Assembly: GCF_001424545.1 (NCBI RefSeq)
Contig: NZ_LMQL01000009.1
Coordinates: 124,001 to 188,000 of the forward strand
Reading direction: 5' to 3'
Length of the DNA: 64,000 nucleotides
DNA from: Ramlibacter sp. Leaf400
GTDB lineage: Bacteria; Pseudomonadota; Gammaproteobacteria; Burkholderiales; Burkholderiaceae_C
In this document: piece by piece, positions 28,705 through 37,341 of the stretch
Layout: each line of letters opens with the position of its first letter
Numbering within the stretch: position 1 is the first letter of the stretch
The notes under the pieces: model-generated
The model's database searches: none
Seen by the model: only the letters and a program-made list of their open reading frames with translations
What the model was told of the DNA's origin: nothing
Translations under genes and position numbers: made by a program

Positions 28705-29448
28705 GTGGGTCTGGCGGCAGCGTGGTTCGTTCCCGGGGCGATCGCCCTGCTTGGTGTGCTCGTGGGTGTTCTCGGGAGCGTGGGGTGGGCTCGCCGCCAG
28801 GCGAAGGCCCGGCGGCGGATACCGAAGGACTGGCCGCTCGATCCGCGGGTCATCGCCAACTCGCAGGAGCGGCAGGTCTGGAACTACCTGCTGCGCACCT
28901 TCCGCGGCCAGCACGTCATGGTCAAGCTCCCCATCACGCGTTTCACCCTGCCCAGGAGCGGCGAGAACCGCGCGCACTGGTACCAGATGCTCAGCGGCGT
29001 GTACTGCACGTTCACCGTCTGCGGCCCCGATGGCCGGGTGATCGGCTGCGTCGACGTTCCCGGCCCCGGCGGCATCTCCAGGAGCAACCGGCTCCTCAAG
29101 CTCAGCCTGCTGTCCCAGTGCGGCATCTGCTACCGGATCGTCAGGCCCGACGAACTGCCGCAAGCCGCGGACATCCTGGAGGAATTCCTCGGGGATGAAC
29201 TGGCGCTCGCCCGGGTGGGTGACGGCATCGATGCGGCCGCCTTGGCGAAGGCCCGCCAGAAGCTGCGTGCGGCGGTCGATCGCCAGCGCCAGCAGCGGAC
29301 CGGCACGTCGACCTCCCCACCCAGCGAGTTCCCCTCGCAGCCCGCGGCTTCCGGCCCCTTCGTGGACAGCGGTTCCACCTCGGGCCCGTGGCAGCAGCCG
29401 GACTCGTTCATCGCGCCGCTGGACAGCCGTCTCGCCGCGCTGGCGTGA
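28705..29448 (+). CDS. DUF2726-like protein with N-terminal membrane anchor
   Basis: 247 residues from a GTG at 28705, with GGAGG about 8 bases before. A transmembrane helix (about 5-28, AWFVPGAIALLGVLVGVLG) is followed by a basic linker. A nuclease-like/DUF2726-type domain follows (about 53-165): QERQVWNYLLRTF, HVMVKLPITRF, FTVCGPDGRVIGCVDVPG, LLSQCGICYRIV. The C-terminal third is Ser/Pro/Gln-rich and probably disordered. Family role is unknown, possibly nucleic-acid related. Monocistronic. Confidence 0.7.
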   Translation: MGLAAAWFVPGAIALLGVLVGVLGSVGWARRQAKARRRIPKDWPLDPRVIANSQERQVWNYLLRTFRGQHVMVKLPITRFTLPRSGENRAHWYQMLSGVYCTFTVCGPDGRVIGCVDVPGPGGISRSNRLLKLSLLSQCGICYRIVRPDELPQAADILEEFLGDELALARVGDGIDAAALAKARQKLRAAVDRQRQQRTGTSTSPPSEFPSQPAASGPFVDSGSTSGPWQQPDSFIAPLDSRLAALA

Positions 29449-29461
29449 GGCCTGGAGCGGT

Positions 29462-29986
29462 TCAGGGCAGCACGACGTGGCGCCGCCAGGGCAGCCGCGG
29501 GTCCGCGTCGTAGTCGGCCACCACCCAGGCGCGGGTGGCGTGACCGGCCGCCTCGGCGAGGAAGTCCCGCACGACGCCGGCGGAGGCCGCATCCAGGGCG
29601 GCGAAGGGCTGGTCCAGGCAGGTGACGGTGGCGCCGCTGGCCAGCAGGCCCACGAGGGCGACCTTGCGGCGGCTGCCGGTGGACAGCATCGACAGCTTCT
29701 TGTCCAGGTGGGGCGCGAGCCGAAGCGCCTGCGCGAGGTCCTCCTGCAGCGCCGGGTCCCAGCGCGGGCAGCGCGGTCGCAAGGCGTCCCACACCTGGCG
29801 AGGCGTCAGGTCGTCCTGCCCCGGCAAGGCGAGGTCGAGCCAGAGCGCATCGAGCAGCTGCGCGGGCCCCGGCGGGCGTTCCAGGTCGCCCGCCAGGCGC
29901 CGCAGCAGGCGGGTCTTCCCCGCGCCCTCCTCGCCCGTCACCGCCACCAGGCCCGGGGGAAGTGGCAGCAGGTCGCCGGCGTTCAT
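29462..29986 (-). CDS. Short orphan ABC-type ATPase
   Basis: 174 residues from the ATG at 29986, overlapping the exonuclease stop by 4 bases (ATGA). It has Walker A GEEGAGKTRL, signature LSTGSRRKVAL and Walker B VTCLDQPFAALD, and a terminal ADYDADPRL where the His-switch usually lies. At about three quarters the usual length and without any permease gene, it is not obviously a transporter subunit. CcmA-like ATPases are the nearest in size. Coupling to a DEDDh exonuclease suggests a nucleic-acid-linked role, but this is inference. Confidence 0.78.
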   Translation of the reverse strand: MNAGDLLPLPPGLVAVTGEEGAGKTRLLRRLAGDLERPPGPAQLLDALWLDLALPGQDDLTPRQVWDALRPRCPRWDPALQEDLAQALRLAPHLDKKLSMLSTGSRRKVALVGLLASGATVTCLDQPFAALDAASAGVVRDFLAEAAGHATRAWVVADYDADPRLPWRRHVVLP

Positions 29987-30612
29987 TGCTCGCGCAGGGA
30001 CCGGAAGTAGCCCTCGATCGCCTTGGGCAAGGCCTTGCGAGGACAACGCTGCAGCTTCACCAGCAGGTCGTGCGGCGCGTCCTCCACCTCGTACCGCTCA
30101 CGGATGTCGGACTGGATGCGCGAGAGCAGCGCCGCCGCGACCTCGGCGTCCGCCATCGCGCGGTGGGCCCGCCCCGCCGGGGCAATGGAGTGGAAAGCCG
30201 CCAGCGAGCCGAGGCGCCAGCTGCCCGCCTGCGGATAGAGCCGGCGGGACAGCAGCAACGTGCACGCCATCGGCGGATCGGTGCGCTCGGGGCGGCCCAG
30301 CCGGGCCGTCTCCGCCGCCCAGAAGCGCTGGTCGAAGGAAGCGTTGTGCGCGACCAGCGGCATGCCGGCGACGAAACGCGCAGCCTCGGACATGACCTCC
30401 TCGGCCGGCGGCGCCGTGCGGATCATCTCGTTGCTGATGCCGGTGTAGGACTCGATGAAAGGGGAGATGCGCACGCCCGCGTTCATCAGGGACTGGAAGC
30501 GGCCGACGACCTGCGTTCCCTCCAGCACCACGATGGCGATCTCGGTGGCGCGGTCGCCCTGGGCGGGAGAAAGGCCGGTGGTTTCGAAGTCGATGACGGC
30601 AAAGGGCTTCAA
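29983..30612 (-). CDS. DEDDh 3'-5' exonuclease (DnaQ-like)
   Basis: 209 residues. Exo I motif VIDFETTG (Asp8, Glu10), Exo II HNASFDQRF and Exo III HRAMADAEVAA give the full DEDDh active site. It cleaves nucleotides from 3' ends of DNA or RNA with two metal ions. It resembles stand-alone DnaQ/PolC-type exonucleases rather than the polymerase III epsilon subunit, since it lacks the C-terminal clamp/polymerase-binding tail. Its stop overlaps the start of a short ABC ATPase gene, so both are translated together. Confidence 0.9.
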   Translation of the reverse strand: MKPFAVIDFETTGLSPAQGDRATEIAIVVLEGTQVVGRFQSLMNAGVRISPFIESYTGISNEMIRTAPPAEEVMSEAARFVAGMPLVAHNASFDQRFWAAETARLGRPERTDPPMACTLLLSRRLYPQAGSWRLGSLAAFHSIAPAGRAHRAMADAEVAAALLSRIQSDIRERYEVEDAPHDLLVKLQRCPRKALPKAIEGYFRSLREQ

Positions 30613-30700
30613 CGCGGGCCTTGGGGTGACGAACGCCTGAGTATGCCAAGCGGCGACGACGTCCTAGACTCCGATTCCTCCCCAACACGCCAAGGCCCGC

Positions 30701-31036
30701 ATGAAAGTCCCGCGCTCCACCGCGGCCGCCGCCGTCGCATGGCTCCTGGTGCACGCCCCGGGCGCGCAGTCCGCGTCGCCCGCGCCGCCTTTCGACGTTG
30801 CGTACAGGGCGTGGGAGGTGGTGACGGAACTTGCGCGGCACTACGGCGACCCGACGGTCAGCGGCGAGTGCGGCAAGACGTTCCGGCCCTTCGTCATTCC
30901 CGGCTTGCGCAGGCAGACCCCGCAGGAGCAGGACGTGGCCGCAGCGGCATGCTTGCAGGCCGCCCGGTCGGCCTGCACGAACGCAAAGTTGCGGACGCCG
31001 GCGGAGATCGCGAAGAAGTGCGAGGAGTTCAGGTAG
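30701..31036 (+). CDS. Small secreted cysteine-containing protein
   Basis: 111 residues. A signal peptide (about 1-25, AAAAVAWLLVHAPGAQSASP) precedes an about 85-residue domain with four cysteines (GECGKTF, ACLQAARSAC, KKCEEF) that could form two disulphides. I do not recognise the family. It is flanked by convergent MarR and divergent exonuclease genes, so it stands alone. Confidence 0.65.
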   Translation: MKVPRSTAAAAVAWLLVHAPGAQSASPAPPFDVAYRAWEVVTELARHYGDPTVSGECGKTFRPFVIPGLRRQTPQEQDVAAAACLQAARSACTNAKLRTPAEIAKKCEEFR

Positions 31037-31048
31037 TGGCCGCGGCCG

Positions 31049-31576
31049 TCACTCCACGCCCCGGATTTCTTCCAGCATGGTCTGCGCCTCTTCCTCCAGG
31101 GCCCCCAGCGCACGGATGAAGGTGTCGTAATCCGCCGGGCTCAGGCGTGATCGCAGCCTCGCCTCCCGCTCGAGCGACACCGGGACCCCGTCGCGCAGGC
31201 ATTCGACCGCAGCAGGGGTCAGCGCCAGGATCTGCTTGCGTCGATCCACCGGGTCGCTGGCCTGGGTGATCAAGCCCTTCTCCGCCAGTTCGAACGCCAC
31301 CCGGCTGACCTGGCTGTGGTCGAAGTTCGCCATGCGCGCCACTTCGCCCGATGGAGAAGTCCCGAGCCGGTTCAGGATCACCAGCACCCGCCACTGACGG
31401 CTCGTGAGCCCCAGGTTCTGCCGCACGGACGCATCCACCAGCCGGGAGATCGCCTGCGCCAGCACCGAGACACGGTAGGTGATCAGCCTCTCCGGGGCGT
31501 GGGCCGTCACCTGAGCCGCCGAGGCACGACGCGGACGCGGCCCCGCCCCCTTCTTTGCTATCGCACTATTTGCCAT
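31049..31576 (-). CDS. MarR-family transcriptional regulator
   Basis: 175 residues. A basic Ala-rich N-terminal tail (about 25 residues) precedes a winged helix domain: LGLTSRQWRVLVILNRLG, SGEVARMANFDHSQVSRVAF and the wing DPVDRRKQILALTPAA. MarR proteins usually repress divergent catabolic genes until a carboxylate or phenolic ligand binds. It is divergent from the CaiB/CitE/dehydrogenase/Bug operon and probably controls it. A palindrome TGCCATGGCA covers its start codon. Confidence 0.92.
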   Translation of the reverse strand: MANSAIAKKGAGPRPRRASAAQVTAHAPERLITYRVSVLAQAISRLVDASVRQNLGLTSRQWRVLVILNRLGTSPSGEVARMANFDHSQVSRVAFELAEKGLITQASDPVDRRKQILALTPAAVECLRDGVPVSLEREARLRSRLSPADYDTFIRALGALEEEAQTMLEEIRGVE

Positions 31577-31580
31577 GGCA
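31571..31580. promoter_or_regulatory. Palindrome over marR start codon
   Basis: TGCCATGGCA is a perfect 10-bp palindrome spanning the MarR start in the divergent interval with the CaiB gene. It might be an autoregulatory site, but it contains a common NcoI-like core and could be chance. Confidence 0.25.
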
Positions 31581-31699
31581 CATATTTTCCAGTAGGATCA
31601 AGTCCGTTTTCCGGGCACCGCCCTCATTTTCGATGCCGCTCCCGAGCCGCGCGCCGGGACGTCGCGGAATCCGTCGCCGCCCCCGAGCAATCCCATTCC

Positions 31700-32917
31700 A
31701 TGGAATCACTCGTGAACTGTAGTGCTCCCCCCAGCGTGCTCCACGGTGTGCGCGTGATCGACCTGTCGCGGCTGGTGGCGGGCAACATGCTCTCGCTCCA
31801 GCTGGCCGACTTCGGCGCCGACGTCATCAAGGTGGAGTCGCCCCGCGAGGGCGACACGCTGCGTCACTGGCGCGAAGACGTGGGAAGTGGCGAGGGCCTG
31901 GACGCATGGTGGCGCGTCTACGGCCGCAACAAGCGCAGCCTGGGCATGGACCTGCGCGACGCGCAAGGCATGGAAGTCCTTCGCAGTCTCCTCGCCACTG
32001 CCCAGGTGCTGATCGAGAGCTTCCGGCCCGGGACGCTGGAGGCCATGGGGCTGGCGCCCGAGACACTGCATCGCGCCAACCCGAAGCTCGTCATCGTCCG
32101 GGTGTCGGGCTGGGGTCAGAGCGGTCCTTACCGCGACCTGCCGGGATTCGGCAGCCTGCTGGAGGGATTCAGTGGCTTCGCCTACAAGCACTCGACGCAA
32201 GGCGTGCCGCGGCTGCCGAACATGGCCCTGGCCGACATGGTGGCCGGCCTGACCGGAGCGTTCGCCACCCTGGCGGCCTTGCGGGAAGTCGAGGTCAACG
32301 GCGGCCACGGACAGGTTGTCGACCTGTCGCTGCTCGAACCCATGCTGGCCATCATGGGGCCGGACGTGACGGCGTTCGCCGCCACGGGTCGCGTGCAGGA
32401 TGCCTCGGTGAAGATCGCATCACCACGGGGCGTCTACCGCTGCAGGGATGGCACCTGGGTGGCGATGTCGGGTTCGACCGATGCCATGGCCCGGCGCGTC
32501 CTGGAGGCGATCGGCAAGAGCGAACTCGCCAGCGACCCGCGCTTCGCCACCAACTCCGCGCGGCTGGCAAACGACGCGGAGCTGGACGGCCTGATCGCGG
32601 CCGCCATCGCGCAGCTGGATCAGGCCGAATGCCTGGCCTTGTTCCGGTCCCGGGGCGTCACCGTCGGCCCCATCTACGACGCTGGACAACTGCTCGCCGA
32701 CGAGCACGTGGCCGGGCGGGGCTGCTATGTCAGCGCGGACGATGCGGACCGTACCGTGATGCACAACGTCACGCCGCGCCTCAGCCGCACGCCTGGGAGC
32801 ATCCGGCACAGGGCGCCTTCCATCGGCGAAAACACCGTCGAACTGCTGCGCGAGGTCGGCGTCCAGGAAGCCGCCATCGCGGCGATGTCCGCCCGGGGAG
32901 CCATCCGATGCGGCTGA
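31700..32917 (+). CDS. CaiB/BaiF-type (class III) CoA-transferase, copy 1
   Basis: 405 residues from the ATG at 31700. Family features: VRVIDLSRLVAGNML, LADFGADVIKVESP, the GxNRS-like GRNKRSLGMDL and NMALADMVAGLTG with the catalytic Asp179. It would move CoA from a donor such as succinyl-CoA to an organic acid. The normally conserved AGP at the first loop reads AGN here, as in copy 2. It overlaps the CitE-like lyase by 10 bases, so a CoA ester made here is probably split by the next enzyme. Confidence 0.92.
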   Translation: MESLVNCSAPPSVLHGVRVIDLSRLVAGNMLSLQLADFGADVIKVESPREGDTLRHWREDVGSGEGLDAWWRVYGRNKRSLGMDLRDAQGMEVLRSLLATAQVLIESFRPGTLEAMGLAPETLHRANPKLVIVRVSGWGQSGPYRDLPGFGSLLEGFSGFAYKHSTQGVPRLPNMALADMVAGLTGAFATLAALREVEVNGGHGQVVDLSLLEPMLAIMGPDVTAFAATGRVQDASVKIASPRGVYRCRDGTWVAMSGSTDAMARRVLEAIGKSELASDPRFATNSARLANDAELDGLIAAAIAQLDQAECLALFRSRGVTVGPIYDAGQLLADEHVAGRGCYVSADDADRTVMHNVTPRLSRTPGSIRHRAPSIGENTVELLREVGVQEAAIAAMSARGAIRCG

Positions 32918-33750
32918 GCGAGGCACGGTCCCTGCTGTTCGTGCCCGCGACGTCCCCCGACCTGCTGGCCAAGGCGGCACAGCGCGGCGCCGATGCCCTG
33001 GTCGTGGACCTGGAGGATTCGGTTGCGCAGGAGCGCAAGGCCGAAGCCCGCCAGATGGCCGCGCAGGCCATCGGGCAGCTGTCGGCCCAGGCGCCGGTCC
33101 TGGTACGGGTCAATGCAGCACCGGATCTCCTCCAAGCCGACGTGCAGGCCTTGCCGCTCGGACAGCTGCGCGGCGTGCTGCTGCCCAAGGTGGAATCCGC
33201 CGCGCAGGTCCAGGCGCTGGCGCAAGGGCTGGCGGCGCGGCAGCCCACCGGTGCGAAGCCGCTGCCGATCGCTGCGCTCATCGAAACGCCGCTGGGCGTC
33301 CTTCGCGCGGAAAGCATCGCCACGGCGCACGCCAGCGTCTGCGCGCTCGGCTTCGGGGCGGAAGACTATGCCGCCGAGATGCAGGTGCAGGCCCAGCCGC
33401 AGTCGCTGCTCTGGGCCGCCCAGTCCGTGACGAACTGCGCCCGCGCTTTCCAGCTGGCCTGCTGGGGCCTGCCCGGCAGCGTGGCCGAGATCAACGACAT
33501 GGCCGCTTTTGCCGGGCTGGTGAAACTGGCCCGCGGCATCGGCTTCACGGGAACCGTTTGCATCCACCCGCGCCAGGTGCCGGTGGCGAATGCCGGATTC
33601 GGACCGACCGAAGAGGAACTCGCCTGGGCTCGCAAGGTCCTGGCGGCCGACCAGGAAGCGCGCGCCAAGGGACTCGGCGCCGCGACCCTCGACGGCCGGA
33701 TGATCGACCGCCCCATCGTGGAGCGCGCCCGGCGCTGGCTCCAGAGCTGA
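32908..33750 (+). CDS. HpcH/HpaI (CitE-like) lyase, copy 1
   Basis: 280 residues from the ATG at 32908, overlapping the CoA-transferase gene. Motifs: RSLLFVPATSPDLLAKA, LVVDLEDSVAQERK (metal/CoA-site acid), LLPKVESAAQV, IAALIETPLGV, GFGAEDYAAEM and CIHPRQV. Relatives cleave citramalyl-CoA, malyl-CoA or citryl-CoA-type esters by retro-aldol or retro-Claisen chemistry. It pairs with the CaiB enzyme upstream; together they would activate and cleave a hydroxy-dicarboxylic acid. Exact substrate unknown. Confidence 0.92.
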   Translation: MRLSEARSLLFVPATSPDLLAKAAQRGADALVVDLEDSVAQERKAEARQMAAQAIGQLSAQAPVLVRVNAAPDLLQADVQALPLGQLRGVLLPKVESAAQVQALAQGLAARQPTGAKPLPIAALIETPLGVLRAESIATAHASVCALGFGAEDYAAEMQVQAQPQSLLWAAQSVTNCARAFQLACWGLPGSVAEINDMAAFAGLVKLARGIGFTGTVCIHPRQVPVANAGFGPTEEELAWARKVLAADQEARAKGLGAATLDGRMIDRPIVERARRWLQS

Positions 33751-33762
33751 ACCCTGCAGGCC

Positions 33763-34797
33763 ATGACCGACAACCCAGGACAAACAACGGCCGGGTCCCG
33801 GCCTCGCCGGGAGGTGCTGGTCACCGCCCGCTTCTTCGACGCGCAAGCGATGGATGCACTGCGCGCCCGGGGCTTCGAAATCCACACTGGCGGCGTCGCA
33901 TTCGACGCGGTGGATTCGATGATCACCGGCGACATGCACGCGGCGCTGGAGCGCTGCAGCGCCTGGATCATGGGGATCCCGCCGGTCACGCGGGCGCTGC
34001 TCGAACGCTACCCCCACCTGCGGGCGCTGGCCCGGCGGGGTGTCGGCTACGACACCATCGATGCCCAGGCGGTGAAGGACCTCGGACGCCTCCTCACCAT
34101 CACCCCGGGCGCCAACGAGCCGACCGTGGCCGATCACACGGTGGGCCTGATGCTCGCCGTCGGCAAGCGCTTCTTCGAGTCGCACCGCCGCATGCAGGCC
34201 GGCACCCGGGCCGTGGTCGTCGGCAACGAACTATTCGGCAAGACGGTCGGCCTGGTCGGATTCGGCCGGATCGCCCGCCTCGTGGCCCGGCGGCTGCGAG
34301 GCTTCGACGTGCGCCTGATCGCGCACGACCCTTACGCCGACGAGCCCACTGCCCGCGAGGCCGGCGTCGAACTGGCCAGCCTCCAGGACGTGCTGGCGCT
34401 GAGCGACTATCTCAGCCTGCACGCTCCCCTGACCGACGGTACGCACCACCTGGTCAACCCGAGCACGCTCGCAGCCATGAAGCCGGGGGCCATCCTCGTG
34501 AACACGGCCCGCGGCGAACTCGTCGACGACGCGGCCCTGCTGGCGGCGCTGAAATCCGGAAAGCTGGCGGGTGCCGGGCTGGACGTGCTCGGGTCCGAAC
34601 GAGACCCGTCACTCGAAAGCGTCACGCGTGAGTTGCTCGCGCTGCCGAACGTGGTGTGCACGCAGCACACCGGCGGGTCGAGCCATGAAGGCCTGGCCCG
34701 CGCCAACATGCTCGCCGCCCGGTGCGTGATCTCCGCGCTGGACGACGCCACCCCCCTTCCGCCGGGCTGCGTCGTGGCCGACGGACGCTTGCGCTGA
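33763..34797 (+). CDS. D-2-hydroxyacid dehydrogenase
   Basis: 344 residues. The substrate domain holds LARRGVGYDTID. The NAD-binding motif is GLVGFGRIARLVARRL. Catalytic Arg, Glu and His fall in NTARGELVDDAAL, the segment after it, and CTQHTGGSS. It belongs to the PdxB/SerA-like group and would interconvert a D-2-hydroxyacid and a 2-oxoacid with NAD(P)H. It is 12 bases downstream of the CitE-like gene, so the operon probably handles a hydroxy-acid substrate or product. Confidence 0.93.
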   Translation: MTDNPGQTTAGSRPRREVLVTARFFDAQAMDALRARGFEIHTGGVAFDAVDSMITGDMHAALERCSAWIMGIPPVTRALLERYPHLRALARRGVGYDTIDAQAVKDLGRLLTITPGANEPTVADHTVGLMLAVGKRFFESHRRMQAGTRAVVVGNELFGKTVGLVGFGRIARLVARRLRGFDVRLIAHDPYADEPTAREAGVELASLQDVLALSDYLSLHAPLTDGTHHLVNPSTLAAMKPGAILVNTARGELVDDAALLAALKSGKLAGAGLDVLGSERDPSLESVTRELLALPNVVCTQHTGGSSHEGLARANMLAARCVISALDDATPLPPGCVVADGRLR

Positions 34798-34854
34798 CCG
34801 GCGCCCGGCCGGCGACCCGCTCACACCATTGATCCACCCAGGAGAGAGACACCC

Positions 34855-35838
34855 ATGAACGCCAAGTTCACCCCCCGCCGGCGACAGATCTGCATGGCTC
34901 TGGCCGCGGTTGCAGCGTTGCACGCCCCCGCCTTTGCCCAAGGAGCGTTCCCGGAGCGGCCGATCACCCTCATCGTGGGCTGGCCCGCCGGCGGCTCCGC
35001 CGATGCGCTGGCGCGGATGGTCGCCAACGACATGGCGGGAGCCCTGGGCCAGCCCATCGTCGTCGAGAACAAGGCGGGTGCAGGCAGCAACATCGGCTCC
35101 GAGTTCGTGGCCAAGGCCAGGCCGGATGGCTACACGATCATGCTGGCGACGTCGGCGTCGCACGGCTTCAACTCGGTCCTCTTCTCCAGGCTCCCCTACA
35201 AGCCGCTGGAAGACTTCGCGCCCATCGGGATGATCAACACCTCGCCCGGCACGATGCTGGTGCCGCTGGATTCGCCCTTCAAGTCGGTCCAGGACATCGT
35301 CAAGGCCGCCAAGGCCCAGCCCGGGAAGCTGAACTACGCCTCCGCCGGCATCGGCTCCTCGCAGCACCTGGCCGGCGCGATGTTCAGGAAGCTCGAGGAC
35401 ATCGACGTCACGCACATCCCGTTCAAGGGCGCGGGCCCCGCCATGACCGACCTGATGGCCGGACGGGTGGACTACATCATCACCACCGGCCCCCTGCCCT
35501 TCGTTCGGGGCGGCAAGGTTCGTCCGCTGGCGGTGGCCGCGCGCCAGCGCCACCCGGCCATGCCCGATGTCCCCACCTTCGAGCAGGCTGGCGTGAAGCT
35601 CTACACGGACAACTGGTACGGCCTGGTGGCGCCTGCCGCCACGCCGCGCCCGGTGCTGGACACGCTGAATGCGGCGCTGAACAAGGCGCTGGTCAAGCCC
35701 GAGATCCAGAAGCAGTTCATCGAGCAGGGCGCCTTCCCGGGCAAGCCGATGACGCCTGACGCGTTCTGGACGTTCGTCAGGAACCAGATGCCCGAGGCCG
35801 GCGAGCTGGTGCGGGTGTCCGGCGCCAAGGTGGAGTGA
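34855..35838 (+). CDS. Bug-family periplasmic solute receptor (copy 2)
   Basis: 327 residues, GGAGAGA upstream of the ATG. The signal peptide ends at HAPAFAQG. Bug signatures: FPERPITLIVGWPAGGSADALARM, GQPIVVENKAGAGSNIGSE split over two blocks, PDGYTIMLATSASH and THIPFKGAGPAMTDLMAG. It is the last gene of the MarR-flanked CaiB/CitE/dehydrogenase operon and would capture the operon's organic-acid substrate. No TctA/TctB membrane genes are nearby. Confidence 0.92.
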   Translation: MNAKFTPRRRQICMALAAVAALHAPAFAQGAFPERPITLIVGWPAGGSADALARMVANDMAGALGQPIVVENKAGAGSNIGSEFVAKARPDGYTIMLATSASHGFNSVLFSRLPYKPLEDFAPIGMINTSPGTMLVPLDSPFKSVQDIVKAAKAQPGKLNYASAGIGSSQHLAGAMFRKLEDIDVTHIPFKGAGPAMTDLMAGRVDYIITTGPLPFVRGGKVRPLAVAARQRHPAMPDVPTFEQAGVKLYTDNWYGLVAPAATPRPVLDTLNAALNKALVKPEIQKQFIEQGAFPGKPMTPDAFWTFVRNQMPEAGELVRVSGAKVE

Positions 35839-35901
35839 GCGCCGCGGCGGAACCCGGGATGGCGTTCCGCCGACGGGCTCCGTGCCACGCCGCGCCCTCG
35901 C

Positions 35902-37341
35902 TCAGGGCGGGCCACCACTTCCCGCCAGCGAATTGACCGTCTGCGGAACCTCCACCGGGTCCGCGCCCTGCACCACCACCTGTGCCACGGAAGGCACCCG
36001 GGCCCGCGAGGCGCCGATGCCCTCCATCACGGTGACGTGCACGCGCTGCACGCCGTTCACGCCCATGCCCTGGCGGTTCCAGCGGTTCTCGGGGTTGACC
36101 GGTTGCACGTCGCCGGCTTCGTCGGTCGCGCGGCAGGCCAGGATGTGCTCGCCCGGCGTGGCAGTCCAGTCGAACCGCCATTGCGTCCAGGCGAAGCGAT
36201 CCTCGGAGACGGGAACCAGCCGGGCCTCGCCCCAGGTCGCCGCACCGTCGGTGCTGACCTCCACGCGGGTGATGCGGCCGGCCCCCGACCACGCAACGCC
36301 CTGCAGGACGACGCGGCCGGGCGCGAGGAAGCGCTGGCGCGTGATCAGGTCCGGCATCCCAGGTGGCATGAGGAGCGAGTGCACCCGCTTGAAGGTGACC
36401 GGTTCGCCCGGCTCGCCCTTCACCTGCTGGTACCGGTAGACCTTCGACTGCTCGACACCCCGGAAGGGCTGGTTCAGCACCGTGATGGCACGCAGCCACT
36501 TCACGCTCGCCATGCCGTACCAGCTGGGCACCACCAGCCGCAGCGGGAACCCGTGCTGCGGCAGCAGCGGCACGCCGTTGTGCTCCCAGGCCAGCATCAC
36601 CTCGTCGCGAAGGGCTTCCTTGATCGGAAGGCTGCGCTCGAAGGCATGCTCGACGCCGAGGTCGATGCCCGTGTCCCATCCGGTGAACACGACTTCGACG
36701 GCATCGTCCAGCAATCCCGCCTGCTCCAGGATCGGCCGCAGCGGCGTGCCCGTCCACTGGTACTGGCCCATCGCTTCCTTGAACCACGGCACGTAGACGG
36801 CGCGGGGATGCAGCGTCGAGCGGCCCGTGCCGGCGCATTCGAGCGTGACCACCTGCTTGATGGTGGGCCGGCGCTTCAGGTCGTCGAGGCTGATCCGGGT
36901 CGGGTTGCGCACCCTGCCGTCCAGGGCCACGGAATAGCCCGCCGCGCTCAGCTGCGGAACGTCGAAGTGGATCAGCAGGTAGTGGGCGCCCAGGGGCGTG
37001 AGCGGCTCGCGCAGGAACTCGGCCTGCATCCCGTGGTTGCGGAAGGCCAGCACGGTCTCGGCCGCGCTGTACACGCGCGATGCGTTCTGCGGGTCGGGGC
37101 GGGCGGGGGTCGGCGTGTCCGGGACGGTCGTGCAGTTGCCCGGAGACACCTGGAGGGGGTTGCCGGTGGTCAGCTGCGAGGCGACCTTGGGGGCGGTGAG
37201 GGCGGCTGCTGTTGCCGCTGCGCCGGTGGCCAGGAAGTGGCGCCTGCCCGACCGGGAGACGCCGGGTTCGTCGGGATGGCTGCGGCCGGCCAGCCATCGA
37301 TCTCCGGCATGGCTGCGGAATGGCTTGAAAGGAAATCTCAT
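35902..37341 (-). CDS. Tat-exported sulfite-oxidase-family molybdopterin enzyme
   Basis: 479 residues from the ATG at 37341. Twin-arginine signal SGRRHFLATGAAATAAAL starts at residue 31. The molybdopterin domain has the Mo-ligand Cys169 in VVTLECAGTGR. RLVVPSWYGMASVKWL and the C-terminal Mo-co dimerisation domain (VEVSTDGAATW, WRFDWTATPGEH) are typical of sulfite oxidase/SoxC-like proteins. It would oxidise sulfite or a related compound in the periplasm. No heme subunit is adjacent, so its electron acceptor is unknown. A Pro-rich insert (about 70-85) is unusual. Confidence 0.88.
   Translation of the reverse strand: MRFPFKPFRSHAGDRWLAGRSHPDEPGVSRSGRRHFLATGAAATAAALTAPKVASQLTTGNPLQVSPGNCTTVPDTPTPARPDPQNASRVYSAAETVLAFRNHGMQAEFLREPLTPLGAHYLLIHFDVPQLSAAGYSVALDGRVRNPTRISLDDLKRRPTIKQVVTLECAGTGRSTLHPRAVYVPWFKEAMGQYQWTGTPLRPILEQAGLLDDAVEVVFTGWDTGIDLGVEHAFERSLPIKEALRDEVMLAWEHNGVPLLPQHGFPLRLVVPSWYGMASVKWLRAITVLNQPFRGVEQSKVYRYQQVKGEPGEPVTFKRVHSLLMPPGMPDLITRQRFLAPGRVVLQGVAWSGAGRITRVEVSTDGAATWGEARLVPVSEDRFAWTQWRFDWTATPGEHILACRATDEAGDVQPVNPENRWNRQGMGVNGVQRVHVTVMEGIGASRARVPSVAQVVVQGADPVEVPQTVNSLAGSGGPP

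Noticed and set aside
29462-29986. Annotation of the short ABC ATPase as CcmA heme exporter
   Set aside because: No ccmB, ccmC or other cytochrome c maturation genes are near, and its C-terminal region does not show a clear family fingerprint.
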